From: CAZJHD01 sp964545855
Lineage (GTDB): Bacteria > Planctomycetota > UBA1135 > JACQFD01
Direction: 5' to 3'
DNA length: 64,000 nt
Assembly: GCA_964545855.1 (NCBI GenBank)
Contig: CAZJHD010000010.1
Location: 50,880-114,879, forward strand
The translations under genes were made by a program, and so were the position numbers. Positions within the stretch are counted from its first letter, which is position 1. Each line of letters opens with the position of its first letter. Shown here piece by piece: positions 38,911 through 46,994 of the stretch. The notes beneath the pieces are model-generated. The model saw only the letters and a list, made by a program, of their open reading frames with translations, ran no database searches and was not told the DNA's origin.

Positions 38911-38946
38911 GAGGCCCGCGGCGGAGATCGTTCCGTCGCGGGCCTC
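38911..38946 (+). terminator. perfect GC hairpin between ATP-grasp and carboxylate-amine ligase genes
   Basis: GAGGCCCGCG (38911-38920) pairs perfectly with CGCGGGCCTC (38937-38946); CGGA and TCCG in the loop can add pairs. It fills most of the 68-base interval and ends 14 bases before the next ATG, with no T-run. It could attenuate or separate the two genes. Confidence 0.55.
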
Positions 38947-38959
38947 CTCCTTCCGAACC

Positions 38960-40072
38960 ATGACGAACGAGCCCACCTTCTCCATCGGCATCGAAGAGGA
39001 GTTCCAGGTCATCGACCCGGAGACTCGCGGTCTTCGTTCGCACATCGAGCAGATCTTCGACCTGGGCGGGAAGGTCCTCCACGACAAGATCAAGTCGGAG
39101 CTCCACCAGCCCGTCGTCGAGGTGACGACGGGGATCTGCCCGAACATCGCGGAGGCGCGCCGCGACGTGCTGGAGACGCGAGCGGCCATCGTCCGCATCG
39201 CGCACGAGCAGGGGCTCGCCGTCGCCGCCGCGGGAACGCACCCCTTCTCGCACTGGGCCGACGTGCAGATCACGTCGAACCCTCGCTACGAGAAGCTCGT
39301 CCACGACTTCCAGGCCGTCGCGAGAGCGAACCTGATCTTCGGTCTCCACGTGCACGTCGGCGTCGAGGACAAGCACGTGGCCATCGGGATCATGAACGAG
39401 GCGCGCTACTTCCTGCCGCACGTCCTCGCGCTCAGCGCGAACTCGCCCTTCTGGCTCGGGCGCGACACCGGCTGGGCGAGCTACCGCTGCAAGGTCTTCG
39501 ACAAGTTCCCGAGGACCAACATCCCCGACTACTTCGCGTCCTACAGCGAGTACGAGGAGCTCGTCACGATCCTCCTCAAGACGAACTGCATCGCCGACGC
39601 GAAGCAGATCTGGTGGGACGTCCGGCCCCATCCGTACTTCCCCACGATCGAGTACCGCATCTGCGACATCCCGATGCGCGCCGATGAGTCCATCGCGATC
39701 GCGGCCCTGCTCCAGGCGATCACGGTGAAGCTCTATCGCCTCCGGAAGAACAACCTCGGATTCCGGAACTACCGCCGCGCGCTCGTCATGGAGAACAAGT
39801 GGCGCGCATCGCGCTGGGGCCTCGGAGGGAAGCTCATCGACTTCGGCAAGGAGCAGGAGTTCCCGACACCCTTCCTCATCGGCGAGCTGCTGGAGTTCGT
39901 CGACGACGTGGTCGACGACCTCGGCTCGCGCAAGGAGCTGGAGACCATTCGATGGATCCTCCAGAACGGCACGGGCGCCGACCGCCAGCTGCGCGTCTTC
40001 GAGAAGACCCGCGACCTGAACCAGGTGGTCGACTTCGTCGTGGCCGAGACCAAGCACGGGCTCGCGCTCTAG
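38960..40072 (+). CDS. carboxylate-amine ligase (YbdK/GCS2 family)
   Basis: The 370-residue protein belongs to the glutamate-cysteine-ligase family 2: FSIGIEEEFQVIDPETRGL at the N-terminus (metal-binding Glu cluster), SELHQPVVEVTTGIC, GTHPFSHW, FGLHVHVGV, LSANSPFWLG and RPHPYFPTIEYRICDIPM. Members form amide bonds between a carboxylate (typically Glu) and an amine with ATP. E. coli YbdK has weak gamma-glutamylcysteine activity. The flanking ATP-grasp genes suggest stepwise assembly of a peptide-like product rather than glutathione, whose usual second enzyme GshB is not recognisable here. Confidence 0.92.
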   Translation: MTNEPTFSIGIEEEFQVIDPETRGLRSHIEQIFDLGGKVLHDKIKSELHQPVVEVTTGICPNIAEARRDVLETRAAIVRIAHEQGLAVAAAGTHPFSHWADVQITSNPRYEKLVHDFQAVARANLIFGLHVHVGVEDKHVAIGIMNEARYFLPHVLALSANSPFWLGRDTGWASYRCKVFDKFPRTNIPDYFASYSEYEELVTILLKTNCIADAKQIWWDVRPHPYFPTIEYRICDIPMRADESIAIAALLQAITVKLYRLRKNNLGFRNYRRALVMENKWRASRWGLGGKLIDFGKEQEFPTPFLIGELLEFVDDVVDDLGSRKELETIRWILQNGTGADRQLRVFEKTRDLNQVVDFVVAETKHGLAL

Positions 40073-40086
40073 CAGGTTTCTGAAAG

Positions 40087-40119
40087 GGCATTCGAGCTGC
40101 GCGCGGGCCTCGTCGCCCA
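40087..40119. repeat. 33-bp intergenic direct repeat, copy 1
   Basis: These 33 bases, starting GGCATTCGAGCTGCGCGCGG, recur exactly and in the same orientation at 56522-56554. Both copies are intergenic, and both have GCAGG about 15 bases upstream. Here the copy lies 15 bases after the carboxylate-amine ligase stop and 50 bases before the next ATG. Confidence 0.85.
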
Positions 40120-40168
40120 GCGAGAGCACCGGGCCGCCGCCGCAGCGTCCGGTATCCTCCGCGGCCCG

Positions 40169-41395
40169 ATGCAGACCGAGCTCCGCGACGCCTTCAATGC
40201 CTCCTTCGGCGAGGACCTCTACAGGGAGTTCCTGCAGGAGCTCGGGGCGCGCCTCGGCTGCGGCTTCGGCTTCCGCGTCGCCGAGACGCCGGTCTTCCTC
40301 CCTGCGGCGTTCCGTACCCGGCTCGAGGAGGCCGCGCGCGGAATCCTCGCGCAGATCTCCGATCCGGCGCGGATCGAGACGATGGTCCGCGAGGTGCCGG
40401 AGCGCTACGCGATGGCGGGCCGGGGCGACCTGCCGGGGATCGCGATCCTCGATTTCGCCGTCGTGCGCGACGCGAACGGCGATCTCGCTCCGAAGCTCGT
40501 CGAGCTGCAGGGGTTCCCCTCGCTCCTCTCGCTGACGATCCTGCAGGCGGAGCTCTGGGGCGAGATCTGCGGCCGCATGCCGGGCATGCCGAAGCGCTGG
40601 ACCGGCCTCTTCTCGGGCCTCGACCGCGAGGGATTCCTCGCGCTCATGCGCGCCTGCATCGTCGGGAAGCACCCTCCCGAGGAGGTCGCACTCGTCGACC
40701 TGGAGCCGGAGAAGCAGAAGACCTCGCCCGACTTCTTCGCGACGCGCAAGCTCTTCGGCGTCGACATGATCTGCCCGACGACGATCGTGCGGGAAGGGAA
40801 GCGTCTCTTCCGCCGCCGCGAGGGGAAGCTCGTGCCGCTACGACGGATCTACCAGCGCGTCGTCTTCGACGAGCTGGAGAAGTCGGGGAAGGTGCTGCCC
40901 TTCGGCTTCCGCGAGGAGCTCGACGTGGAGTGGTTCCCCCACCCGGCCTGGTACTTCATCTGGTCGAAGAGCTCGCTGCCCCACCTCGACCATCCGGCCG
41001 TGCCGAGGACGCTGCGGCTCTCGGGCCTCGAGCGCGTGCCCAGCGCGGAGGAGCTGCGCCGCTACGTGCTGAAGCCCTTCTATTCCTTCGCCGGCGGCGG
41101 CGTGAACGTCGACCCGACGGAGGCCGACGTGCGCGCGATCCCCGAGGGCGACCGCGCGGGCTGGTGTCTCCAGGAGAAGGTCGAGTACACGCCGGCGCTG
41201 CGGGCCGTCGACGGCGGCGGCGTGAAGGTGGAGGTGCGCACGATGTTCCTGCGCCCCGACGGCGCGAAGGAGTTCACCTTCGCGACGAACCTCTGCCGTC
41301 TCTCGCGCGGGAAGATGCTCGGCGTGGACTTCAACAAGGACTTCACCTGGGTCGGCGGCTCCGTCGGCATCTGGCCGGCGGGCGGGGGCGGCTGA
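40169..41395 (+). CDS. ATP-grasp-like protein, possibly circularly permuted, substrate unknown
   Basis: The 408-residue protein is cytoplasmic. Its C-terminal part has RRYVLKPFYSFAGGGVNVDP, then WCLQEKVEYTP, VKVEVRTMFLRP and FTWVGGSVGIWPA, an order of Lys, Glu and Arg/Glu sites like ATP-grasp ligases of the glutathionylspermidine-synthase type. The N-terminal half (DLPGIAILDFAVVRD and APKLVELQGFPSL) resembles the substrate part of such enzymes. It starts 96 bases after the carboxylate-amine ligase and 14 bases before the deaminase. I regard it as a probable third ligase of the same pathway. Confidence 0.7.
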   Translation: MQTELRDAFNASFGEDLYREFLQELGARLGCGFGFRVAETPVFLPAAFRTRLEEAARGILAQISDPARIETMVREVPERYAMAGRGDLPGIAILDFAVVRDANGDLAPKLVELQGFPSLLSLTILQAELWGEICGRMPGMPKRWTGLFSGLDREGFLALMRACIVGKHPPEEVALVDLEPEKQKTSPDFFATRKLFGVDMICPTTIVREGKRLFRRREGKLVPLRRIYQRVVFDELEKSGKVLPFGFREELDVEWFPHPAWYFIWSKSSLPHLDHPAVPRTLRLSGLERVPSAEELRRYVLKPFYSFAGGGVNVDPTEADVRAIPEGDRAGWCLQEKVEYTPALRAVDGGGVKVEVRTMFLRPDGAKEFTFATNLCRLSRGKMLGVDFNKDFTWVGGSVGIWPAGGGG

Positions 41396-41409
41396 CGCCG
41401 CCGCGTCCG

Positions 41410-41856
41410 ATGGGCGACTCCACGGGCCTTTGGCTCGACGCCGCCCTCGAGCAGGCGGAGAAGTCCTGGCGCGAGGGCGGCATCCCCATCGGGTCGGTCC
41501 TCGTCGACGCCTCCGGCTCGATCGTCGCCCGCGGTCACAACGAGCGGGTGCAGAGCGGCGACCCGACGGCCCACGCCGAGGTCGTTTGCCTGAGGAAGGC
41601 GAAGCGGCGCCGCGACTGGCGAACGCTCACGCTCGTCTCGACGCTCTCCCCTTGCTCCATGTGCTCCGGCACGGCGATCCTCTTCCGGATCCCGCGCGTC
41701 GTGGTGGGCGAGAACCGCACCTTCCTCGGCGCCGAGGACTGGATGCGGAGCCACGGCGTCGAGATCGTCCTCCTCGACGACCCGCGGTGCATCGCGCTGA
41801 TGGAGCGCCTGCAGCGCGAGAAGCCCGATCTCTGGGCCGAGGACATCGGCGAGTGA
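41410..41856 (+). CDS. cytosine deaminase, yeast FCY1 type
   Basis: A 148-residue member of the zinc-dependent cytidine/deoxycytidylate deaminase fold, with HAE at 55-57 (zinc His and catalytic Glu) and PCSMC at 81-85 (two zinc Cys). It follows yeast cytosine deaminase closely, not bacterial CodA or TadA: GGIPIGSVLVD, ARGHNERVQSGDPTAHAE, TTLSPC-like STLSPCSMCSG, IPRVVVGEN and the C-terminal WAEDIGE. It should convert cytosine to uracil (and 5-methyl- or 5-fluorocytosine). Salvage or base-detoxification are both possible. Confidence 0.9.
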   Translation: MGDSTGLWLDAALEQAEKSWREGGIPIGSVLVDASGSIVARGHNERVQSGDPTAHAEVVCLRKAKRRRDWRTLTLVSTLSPCSMCSGTAILFRIPRVVVGENRTFLGAEDWMRSHGVEIVLLDDPRCIALMERLQREKPDLWAEDIGE

Positions 41857-41871
41857 GCGCCGGGGTTCTCC

Positions 41872-42288
41872 ATGGCCGAAGAACCCCTCGTCCTCCTCTA
41901 CGACGGCGTCTGCGGGCTCTGCAACGGAGTCGTGCGGTGGATCCTGCGACGCGACCGCGCGGGTCGATTCCGCTTCGCGCCGCTGCAGGAGGAACTCGCG
42001 CGCACCCTCCTCCGGCGCCACGGCCTCGACCCGGACGACCTCGACTCCGTCGTCCTCGTCCGCGACCGCGGCCTCCCGACGGAGCGCCTGGAGCGCCGCG
42101 CGCGCGCGATCCTCGGCGTCGCGCGGGAGGTCGGCGGCATGGGCCGCCTCGGCGTCCTCGTCGCGTGGCTCCCGACGCCGCTCCTCGATCTCGCCTATCG
42201 CTGCGTCGCGCGGGTGCGCTACCGCCTCTTCGGCCGGCACGACGCCTGCCCCCTCCCAGCGCCGGAGCACCGCGCGAAGTTCCTCTGA
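41872..42288 (+). CDS. DCC-family (DUF393) protein
   Basis: The 138-residue protein has the defining YDGVCGLCN motif (residues 10-18) and RFRFAPLQEE, then LERRARAILGV and the C-terminal YRCVARVRYRLFG block. The family has a thioredoxin-like pattern and is often called thiol-disulfide oxidoreductase, although activity is rarely shown. It follows the deaminase by 15 bases and precedes the NuoF-like gene by 31, so a common transcript is likely. Confidence 0.9.
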   Translation: MAEEPLVLLYDGVCGLCNGVVRWILRRDRAGRFRFAPLQEELARTLLRRHGLDPDDLDSVVLVRDRGLPTERLERRARAILGVAREVGGMGRLGVLVAWLPTPLLDLAYRCVARVRYRLFGRHDACPLPAPEHRAKFL

Positions 42289-42319
42289 GGGACGGCCCCG
42301 CCCGGTTCTGATCGAGTCC

Positions 42320-43834
42320 ATGCGACCGCACTTCCTCCTTCCGGACGAGCCCTACGCGACCTACGCCGAGTACCTGCGCGACCACGGCCCGTCGGCCGTC
42401 GCGCGCGCGCGTACGCAGGATCCGTCGGCGGTCCTCGACGTGGTGATGCGCGCGGGTCTTCGCGGGCGCGGCGGCGCCGGCTTCCCGACGGGCGTGAAGT
42501 GGGGCACCGTCGCGCGCCACCCCTGCACGACGCGCACGGTCGTCTGCAACGCCGCCGAGGGCGAGCCCGGCACCTTCAAGGACCGCTGGCTGCTGCGCCG
42601 CAACCCCTACGCGACGCTCGAGGGCATGCTCGTCGCCGCCCACGTCGTCGGCGCGCGCGATCTCTACGTCGCGATCCGCGCGTCGTGCCGCCGCGAGATC
42701 GAGCGTGTGCGCAGCGCGATCGAGGAGCTGCGTGCGGCGGGTCTCCTCTCGGGTCTCGCGATCCACCTCGTCGAAGGTCCCGAGGAGTATCTCTTCGGCG
42801 AGGAGAAGGGCCTCCTGCGGTTCATCGAGGAGGGCGTGCCGCTCCCGCGCGAGGCGCACTACCCGCCCTACGAGCTCGGGCTCTTCGCCACGGCGGGCTC
42901 CCCGAATCCGGCCGTCGTGAACAACGCGGAGACCTTCGCCCACGTCCCGGGCATCGTGCGCCTCGGCGCCGAGTCGTTCCGGTCGCTCGGCACGCACGAC
43001 ACGCCGGGCACCGTGCTCTACACCGTCTCCGGCGACGTGCTCCGGCCCGGCGTCTACGAACGCGAGGCCGGCACCTCGCTGCGCTCGCTCCTCTTCGACG
43101 TCGCCGGCGGTCCCCGCGAGGGCGCGATCCGCACGGTGCTCTCCGGGGCCTCGAACGGACCGATTCCCGCCGACAGGCTCGACACGCCCGCCGACTTCGG
43201 CTCGCTGGCCTTGATCGGCTCGGGACTCGGGTCCGCCGGCTTCGTCGTCTACGACGAGAGCCGATCCATGCCCCGCGTCGCGCAGGCCTTCGCACGATTC
43301 CTCTACGTCGAGTCCTGCAACCAGTGCACCGCCTGCAAGCACGGACTCCGCCTCGCCTCGACGGCCCTCGACGAGATCTTCGACCCCACCGAGGCGTCGC
43401 CCGACGACCTCGAGCGCGCTCTCTACGGCGCGCGCTCGGCGCCCCAGGGCAACCGCTGCTACCTGCCGCAGGAGGGCGCGACGTTGATCCCTCGCCTCGT
43501 GGAGCGCTACCGCGAGGAGTTCGACGCGCAGATCGCGCGGCCGACCGCCGAGTCGGCGCCGATCCCCGTTCCCCTCCTCGCCGACTTCGACGAGACGAAG
43601 GGCGCCTTCGTCCTCGAGGAGAGCTTCGCGCGGAAGCAGCCCGACTGGAGCTACGCCGAGCCCGCGCCGGAGCACGTTCGAGCGACCTCGACGCCGTCGG
43701 CGGCGCCCGAAGGCTCCGTCGGCGTGCGTCTCGCCCGCGACGTGCACGAACGCCTCACGGTCCTCGCGAACGAGCGCGGTGAAGACCTCGAGTCGCTCGC
43801 GAACCGATTGCTGCGCGAGCGGCTCGGCACCTGA
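42320..43834 (+). CDS. stand-alone NuoF-like flavoprotein with a C-terminal ribbon-helix-helix-like segment
   Basis: The 504 residues match the NADH-binding subunit of complex I and of NAD-linked dehydrogenases: GLRGRGGAGFPTGVKW (FMN site), NAAEGEPGTFKDR, an SLBB region (VSGDVLRPGVYE) and ESCNQCTACKHG with a later Cys for a 4Fe-4S cluster. The usual NADEGEP has become NAAEGEP. No nuoE or nuoG lies beside it, so it is not part of a complete complex I operon. After a spacer, residues about 464-504 (VGVRLARDVHERLTVLANER) look like a CopG/HicB-type ribbon-helix-helix, an uncommon addition. Confidence 0.85.
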   Translation: MRPHFLLPDEPYATYAEYLRDHGPSAVARARTQDPSAVLDVVMRAGLRGRGGAGFPTGVKWGTVARHPCTTRTVVCNAAEGEPGTFKDRWLLRRNPYATLEGMLVAAHVVGARDLYVAIRASCRREIERVRSAIEELRAAGLLSGLAIHLVEGPEEYLFGEEKGLLRFIEEGVPLPREAHYPPYELGLFATAGSPNPAVVNNAETFAHVPGIVRLGAESFRSLGTHDTPGTVLYTVSGDVLRPGVYEREAGTSLRSLLFDVAGGPREGAIRTVLSGASNGPIPADRLDTPADFGSLALIGSGLGSAGFVVYDESRSMPRVAQAFARFLYVESCNQCTACKHGLRLASTALDEIFDPTEASPDDLERALYGARSAPQGNRCYLPQEGATLIPRLVERYREEFDAQIARPTAESAPIPVPLLADFDETKGAFVLEESFARKQPDWSYAEPAPEHVRATSTPSAAPEGSVGVRLARDVHERLTVLANERGEDLESLANRLLRERLGT

Positions 43835-43841
43835 TCCCCGC

Positions 43842-44144
43842 TCACGCGCCGTCCCGCGCGATCGCGTTCAGCAACTCCACGTGCTTCTTGAAGGCCGCGC
43901 GGCCGCGCGCCGTGAGACGGACGGTCGTGCGAGGCTTCCGCTCGACGAAGGCCTTGTCGACGCTCACGTAGCCGGCCTCCTCCAGCTTCTGGAGGTGGAT
44001 GCCGAGGTTCCCCTGCGTGAGTCCCAGGAGATCCTTGAGATCGCTGAAGGTCGCCGTGCTCCGCGCCAGGAGCGCCGCCACGACGGCGAGCCGCGCCTGC
44101 GAGAGCAGGACGGGGTCAAACCGGCTCGGGTCCGTGCTCGCCAA
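43842..44144 (-). CDS. winged-helix transcriptional regulator
   Basis: A small DNA-binding protein with a MarR/ArsR-like winged helix: RFDPVLLSQARLAVVAALLA, then FSDLKDLLGLTQGNLGIHLQ (recognition helix) and YVSVDKAFVERKPRTTVRLT (wing). I chose TTG at 44144 (100 residues), which has GGAG at 7 bases, over the GTG at 44192, which has none; either overlaps the membrane-protein gene (by 29 or 77 bases). Regulators of this type commonly control the adjacent membrane-protein gene. Its stop lies 7 bases from that of the convergent NuoF-like gene. Confidence 0.83.
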   Translation of the reverse strand: MASTDPSRFDPVLLSQARLAVVAALLARSTATFSDLKDLLGLTQGNLGIHLQKLEEAGYVSVDKAFVERKPRTTVRLTARGRAAFKKHVELLNAIARDGA

Positions 44145-44751
44145 GCGCGCTCTCCGTGTCCTGCCGCATCGCTCGAACGCGTCTCTCCGCACGGAGCGAC
44201 GGGAGGATCATCCCGAGCCCCATGAACGGCCCGAGGAGGAAGCCCGCGTAGCTCCGGAAGAGGATCGCGAGGAGCGTCCCCGCGAAGATGACGGCGCCGG
44301 CCACGACGAAGGCGCGGTCGTAGAGGATTCCGACCATCACCGTCATGTTGGCGTAGAGGAGCCCCCAGACGATGGAGACGTCGTCGCCGGCGAGCGCGCC
44401 CGATGCCGGGAGGAGCACGCTCAGCACGGCGCCGGCAATGAGATTCGCCGCGACGACCCACGCCACCCTCCTGCCGAGATCGAAGTCCTCACCCGGGAGC
44501 CGCGGCTGCCGCGCGAGAGCCATCTCCCGCACGCAGCTCAGGATCCCTCCGAGCAGGAGAGCCGCGCCTCCGATCCAGGGCACCCAGGCGTCTCGGCCGG
44601 AGAGGGTGCAGGCGTTGATCGCCGGATAGCCCACGAGGACGATCGCGCCCCAGTGGACGAAGTGGAACGCGTGCGGATCGACGCGCCGCTGGGTGCGTTC
44701 GATCACGCGGCGAATGAACTGGAGCTCCTGCTCCGCGGCGCGTGCTTCCAT
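44116..44751 (-). CDS. integral membrane protein of unknown function
   Basis: The 211-residue protein has a short cytoplasmic N-terminus (EARAAEQELQFIRRVIERTQ) and about six membrane segments (roughly residues 33-48, 58-72, 93-111, 122-140, 145-163 and 167-185), ending in an Arg-rich tail. I do not recognise a family with confidence. It shares an operon and an overlap with a winged-helix regulator, an arrangement often seen for small stress-responsive membrane proteins. Confidence 0.75.
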   Translation of the reverse strand: MEARAAEQELQFIRRVIERTQRRVDPHAFHFVHWGAIVLVGYPAINACTLSGRDAWVPWIGGAALLLGGILSCVREMALARQPRLPGEDFDLGRRVAWVVAANLIAGAVLSVLLPASGALAGDDVSIVWGLLYANMTVMVGILYDRAFVVAGAVIFAGTLLAILFRSYAGFLLGPFMGLGMILPSLRAERRVRAMRQDTESALGEHGPEPV

Positions 44752-44778
44752 GGTCGTGGTCCCGTCGGGTCGTGATCC

Positions 44779-45696
44779 TCAGTGGGGAAGGTCCTTCAGA
44801 GCGCGCGCGAGATCCGCGTCGTCGGGGTGACGCGCGAGTCCCGCCCGCAGGATCTCGGCGGCATCCTGCGGCCGGCCCTGACGCTGGTACATCCGCGCCA
44901 GCGTCGAGTAGGTGCGCGCCTGCGACGGGTCGATGACGCCGTGTTCCTGGATCGCGCGCGCGCGCTCCAGGTGGCGGATCGAGTCGGCGGTCCGGCCGAG
45001 GAAGTCCGGATACATCGCGAAGTTCTGACCCAGAGCCGACTGCGCCCCCCAGTGGTCCGGATCGCGCTCCACGACGGCGTTCCACTGCTCCTCCGCGCGC
45101 GCCCCCCACACTCCCTGCTCGGGACCGGGAGGCACGCTCAGCAGCTTCGCGACGTAGGCGTCGGCGAGATCCATGCGCGCCGCGAGGTCCGCGCCGTCGT
45201 GCTGCACCTTCGCCTCGAGCTTCGCCACGAGTGCGTCCGCGGCATCCGTCGTGCGCAGCGTGCGCCAGAATCGCTCCGCCTCCTCCGAGCCCGCGCGCCC
45301 CGGATCGTCGGCGAACCGGAGCATCTCCGGCAGAAGCCGCTCGAAGGCAGCGAGCTCCTCCGGTCCGAGAACGCGACGATCGTTCTCGTTCGCCACGGGA
45401 GCCTGCACCGGCTCGCTCCGCTCCGCGGCCGGCTCCGCCAGGGTCCGCTGGGAGAGGTCGAACTCCACGCGCTCCACGCGGCGGGCGAGGTCCTCGAGCC
45501 GGTCGTCGGCGGGCATGGCCCGCGGAAGACCGAGATTCGCGCGTGGCTCCTCGAGCGCGCGCACCGACTGCTGCAGGGTGTCGATCCGGCGGTCGAGGCT
45601 CTCGACGTCCTCACCGCGACGGGAGAGCAGGGAGAAGGAGGAGAGGCCGAGGGCGGCGCTCGCGGCCGAGAGCGTGAGCAGGTGGATCTTGGTCAT
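44779..45696 (-). CDS. membrane-anchored TPR protein
   Basis: The ATG at 45696 starts a 305-residue protein with an N-terminal membrane segment (LLTLSAASAALGLSSFSLL), a coiled-coil stretch (VESLDRRIDTLQQSVRALEE and LEDLARRVERVEFDL), and a C-terminal TPR-like region (WGAQSALGQNFAMYPDFLG, ARTYSTLARMYQRQGRPQDA, then AEILRAGLARHPDDADLARA). TPR regions bind other proteins; the partner is unknown. It precedes the membrane protein by 27 bases. Confidence 0.75.
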   Translation of the reverse strand: MTKIHLLTLSAASAALGLSSFSLLSRRGEDVESLDRRIDTLQQSVRALEEPRANLGLPRAMPADDRLEDLARRVERVEFDLSQRTLAEPAAERSEPVQAPVANENDRRVLGPEELAAFERLLPEMLRFADDPGRAGSEEAERFWRTLRTTDAADALVAKLEAKVQHDGADLAARMDLADAYVAKLLSVPPGPEQGVWGARAEEQWNAVVERDPDHWGAQSALGQNFAMYPDFLGRTADSIRHLERARAIQEHGVIDPSQARTYSTLARMYQRQGRPQDAAEILRAGLARHPDDADLARALKDLPH

Positions 45697-45752
45697 GGTC
45701 GTCGCCGAGGTCGCGAGGGCGCCAGCCACCCTCGATGCGATGGGTGCATGTA

Positions 45753-45767
45753 GTCTGTTTTACAGAC
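45753..45767. promoter_or_regulatory. operator-like inverted repeat GTCTGT-TTT-ACAGAC
   Basis: A perfect 6-bp dyad with a 3-base centre sits in the 233-base divergent region between the TPR gene (start 45696) and the methyltransferase gene (start 45930). AT-rich dyads of this form are typical TetR-family operators. No TetR-type gene is visible in the window, so the cognate regulator would act from elsewhere. Confidence 0.45.
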
Positions 45768-45929
45768 CACTCTACGCAAGCAAGAAATCATCGGGTCCCT
45801 ACTCTCGTGTTTCGTCCGTTCGGTTCGTTCCCGGCGGCCCCTCACGAGTCCGTTGGCGAGGGCGCGTCCCCCCACGGGGGTCGACGCCTCGGACTCGCCG
45901 ATTCCTCCCGAAGCTCCCTCCGAGATCTC

Positions 45930-46994
45930 ATGACGAAGAACATCGACGACACGAAGCTCCACGAACTCCTCGGCCGCGCCGTGAACGACCTCGGCGCCAC
46001 CATGCACGCCGCGCTGCTGGTGATCGGAGACCGACTCGGTCTCTACCGCGGCCTCTCCGAGGGCGGGCCCCAGACCTCCGAGCAGCTCGCGAAGCGCACC
46101 AAGACGACCGAGCGCTACGTGCGCGAGTGGCTCGCCTCGCAGGCAGCCGGCGGCTACGTCACCTACGACCCGAAGACGAAGCGCTTCTCGCTCACCCCCG
46201 AGCAGGCGCTCGCCCTCGCCAACCCCGACAGCCCTGCTTTCCTCCCGGGTGGCTTCCAGCTCGCGACGGCGCTCGTCCGCGACGCGGCGAAGATCGAGGA
46301 GGCCTTCCGCAGCGGGAAGGGCGTCGGCTGGCACGAGCACGACCCCGACCTCTTCGAGGGCACCGAGCGGTTCTTCCGCCCGGGCTACCGCGCGAACCTC
46401 GTGTCGGCGTGGATCCCCGCGCTCGAAGGCGTCGAGGCCAAGCTGAAGCGCGGCGCGAAGGTGGCCGACGTCGGCTGCGGCCACGGCGCATCGACGATCC
46501 TGATGGCGCAGTCGTTCCCCGAGTCGGCCTTCACGGGCTTCGACTACCACGAGCCCTCGATCCGATGGGCCGCCCAGGCGGCGAAGGAGGCCGGCGTCGA
46601 CGGCCGCGTGCGATTCGAGGTGGCGAAGGCGAGCGCGTTCCCCGGCAAGGGCTACGAGGTCGTCACGCTCTTCGACTGCCTCCACGACCTCGGCGACCCC
46701 GTCGGCGCCGCGCGGAACGTCCGGAACGCGCTCGCTCCCGACGGCACCTGGCTTCTCGTCGAGCCCTTCGCGAACGACGCGCTCGAGGACAACCTCAACC
46801 CCATCGGCCGCACGTTCTACTCGGCGTCGACCCTCGTCTGCACGCCGGCATCGCTCTCCCAGGAAGTCGGCCTCGGCCTCGGCGCGCAGGCAGGCGAGCA
46901 GCGGCTCCGCGAGGTGGTGCAGAAGGCGGGCTTCACGCGCTTCCGCCGCGCCACGCAGACCCCCTTCAACCTCGTCCTCGAGGCCAGGCCGTAG
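45930..46994 (+). CDS. class I SAM-dependent methyltransferase with N-terminal winged helix
   Basis: The 354-residue protein has an N-terminal helical and winged-helix dimerisation region (LGRAVNDLGATMHAALLVIG, then SEQLAKRTKTTERYVREWLA) and a Rossmann methyltransferase core with KVADVGCGHGASTILMAQ as the SAM-binding motif I, followed by GFDYHEPSI and EVVTLFDCLHDLGDP. This is the layout of Rv2258c-like small-molecule methyltransferases. The substrate is not evident. It may be controlled by the dyad 163 bases upstream of its ATG. Confidence 0.88.
   Translation: MTKNIDDTKLHELLGRAVNDLGATMHAALLVIGDRLGLYRGLSEGGPQTSEQLAKRTKTTERYVREWLASQAAGGYVTYDPKTKRFSLTPEQALALANPDSPAFLPGGFQLATALVRDAAKIEEAFRSGKGVGWHEHDPDLFEGTERFFRPGYRANLVSAWIPALEGVEAKLKRGAKVADVGCGHGASTILMAQSFPESAFTGFDYHEPSIRWAAQAAKEAGVDGRVRFEVAKASAFPGKGYEVVTLFDCLHDLGDPVGAARNVRNALAPDGTWLLVEPFANDALEDNLNPIGRTFYSASTLVCTPASLSQEVGLGLGAQAGEQRLREVVQKAGFTRFRRATQTPFNLVLEARP

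Noticed and set aside
44145..44192. Longer start (GTG 44192) for the winged-helix regulator
   Set aside because: No ribosome site precedes it, and it would increase the overlap with the membrane-protein gene to 77 bases.
45759..45787. Promoter for the methyltransferase using TTTACA as -35
   Set aside because: The base run at the expected -10 position (AAGAAA) is a poor match, so only the dyad itself is reported.
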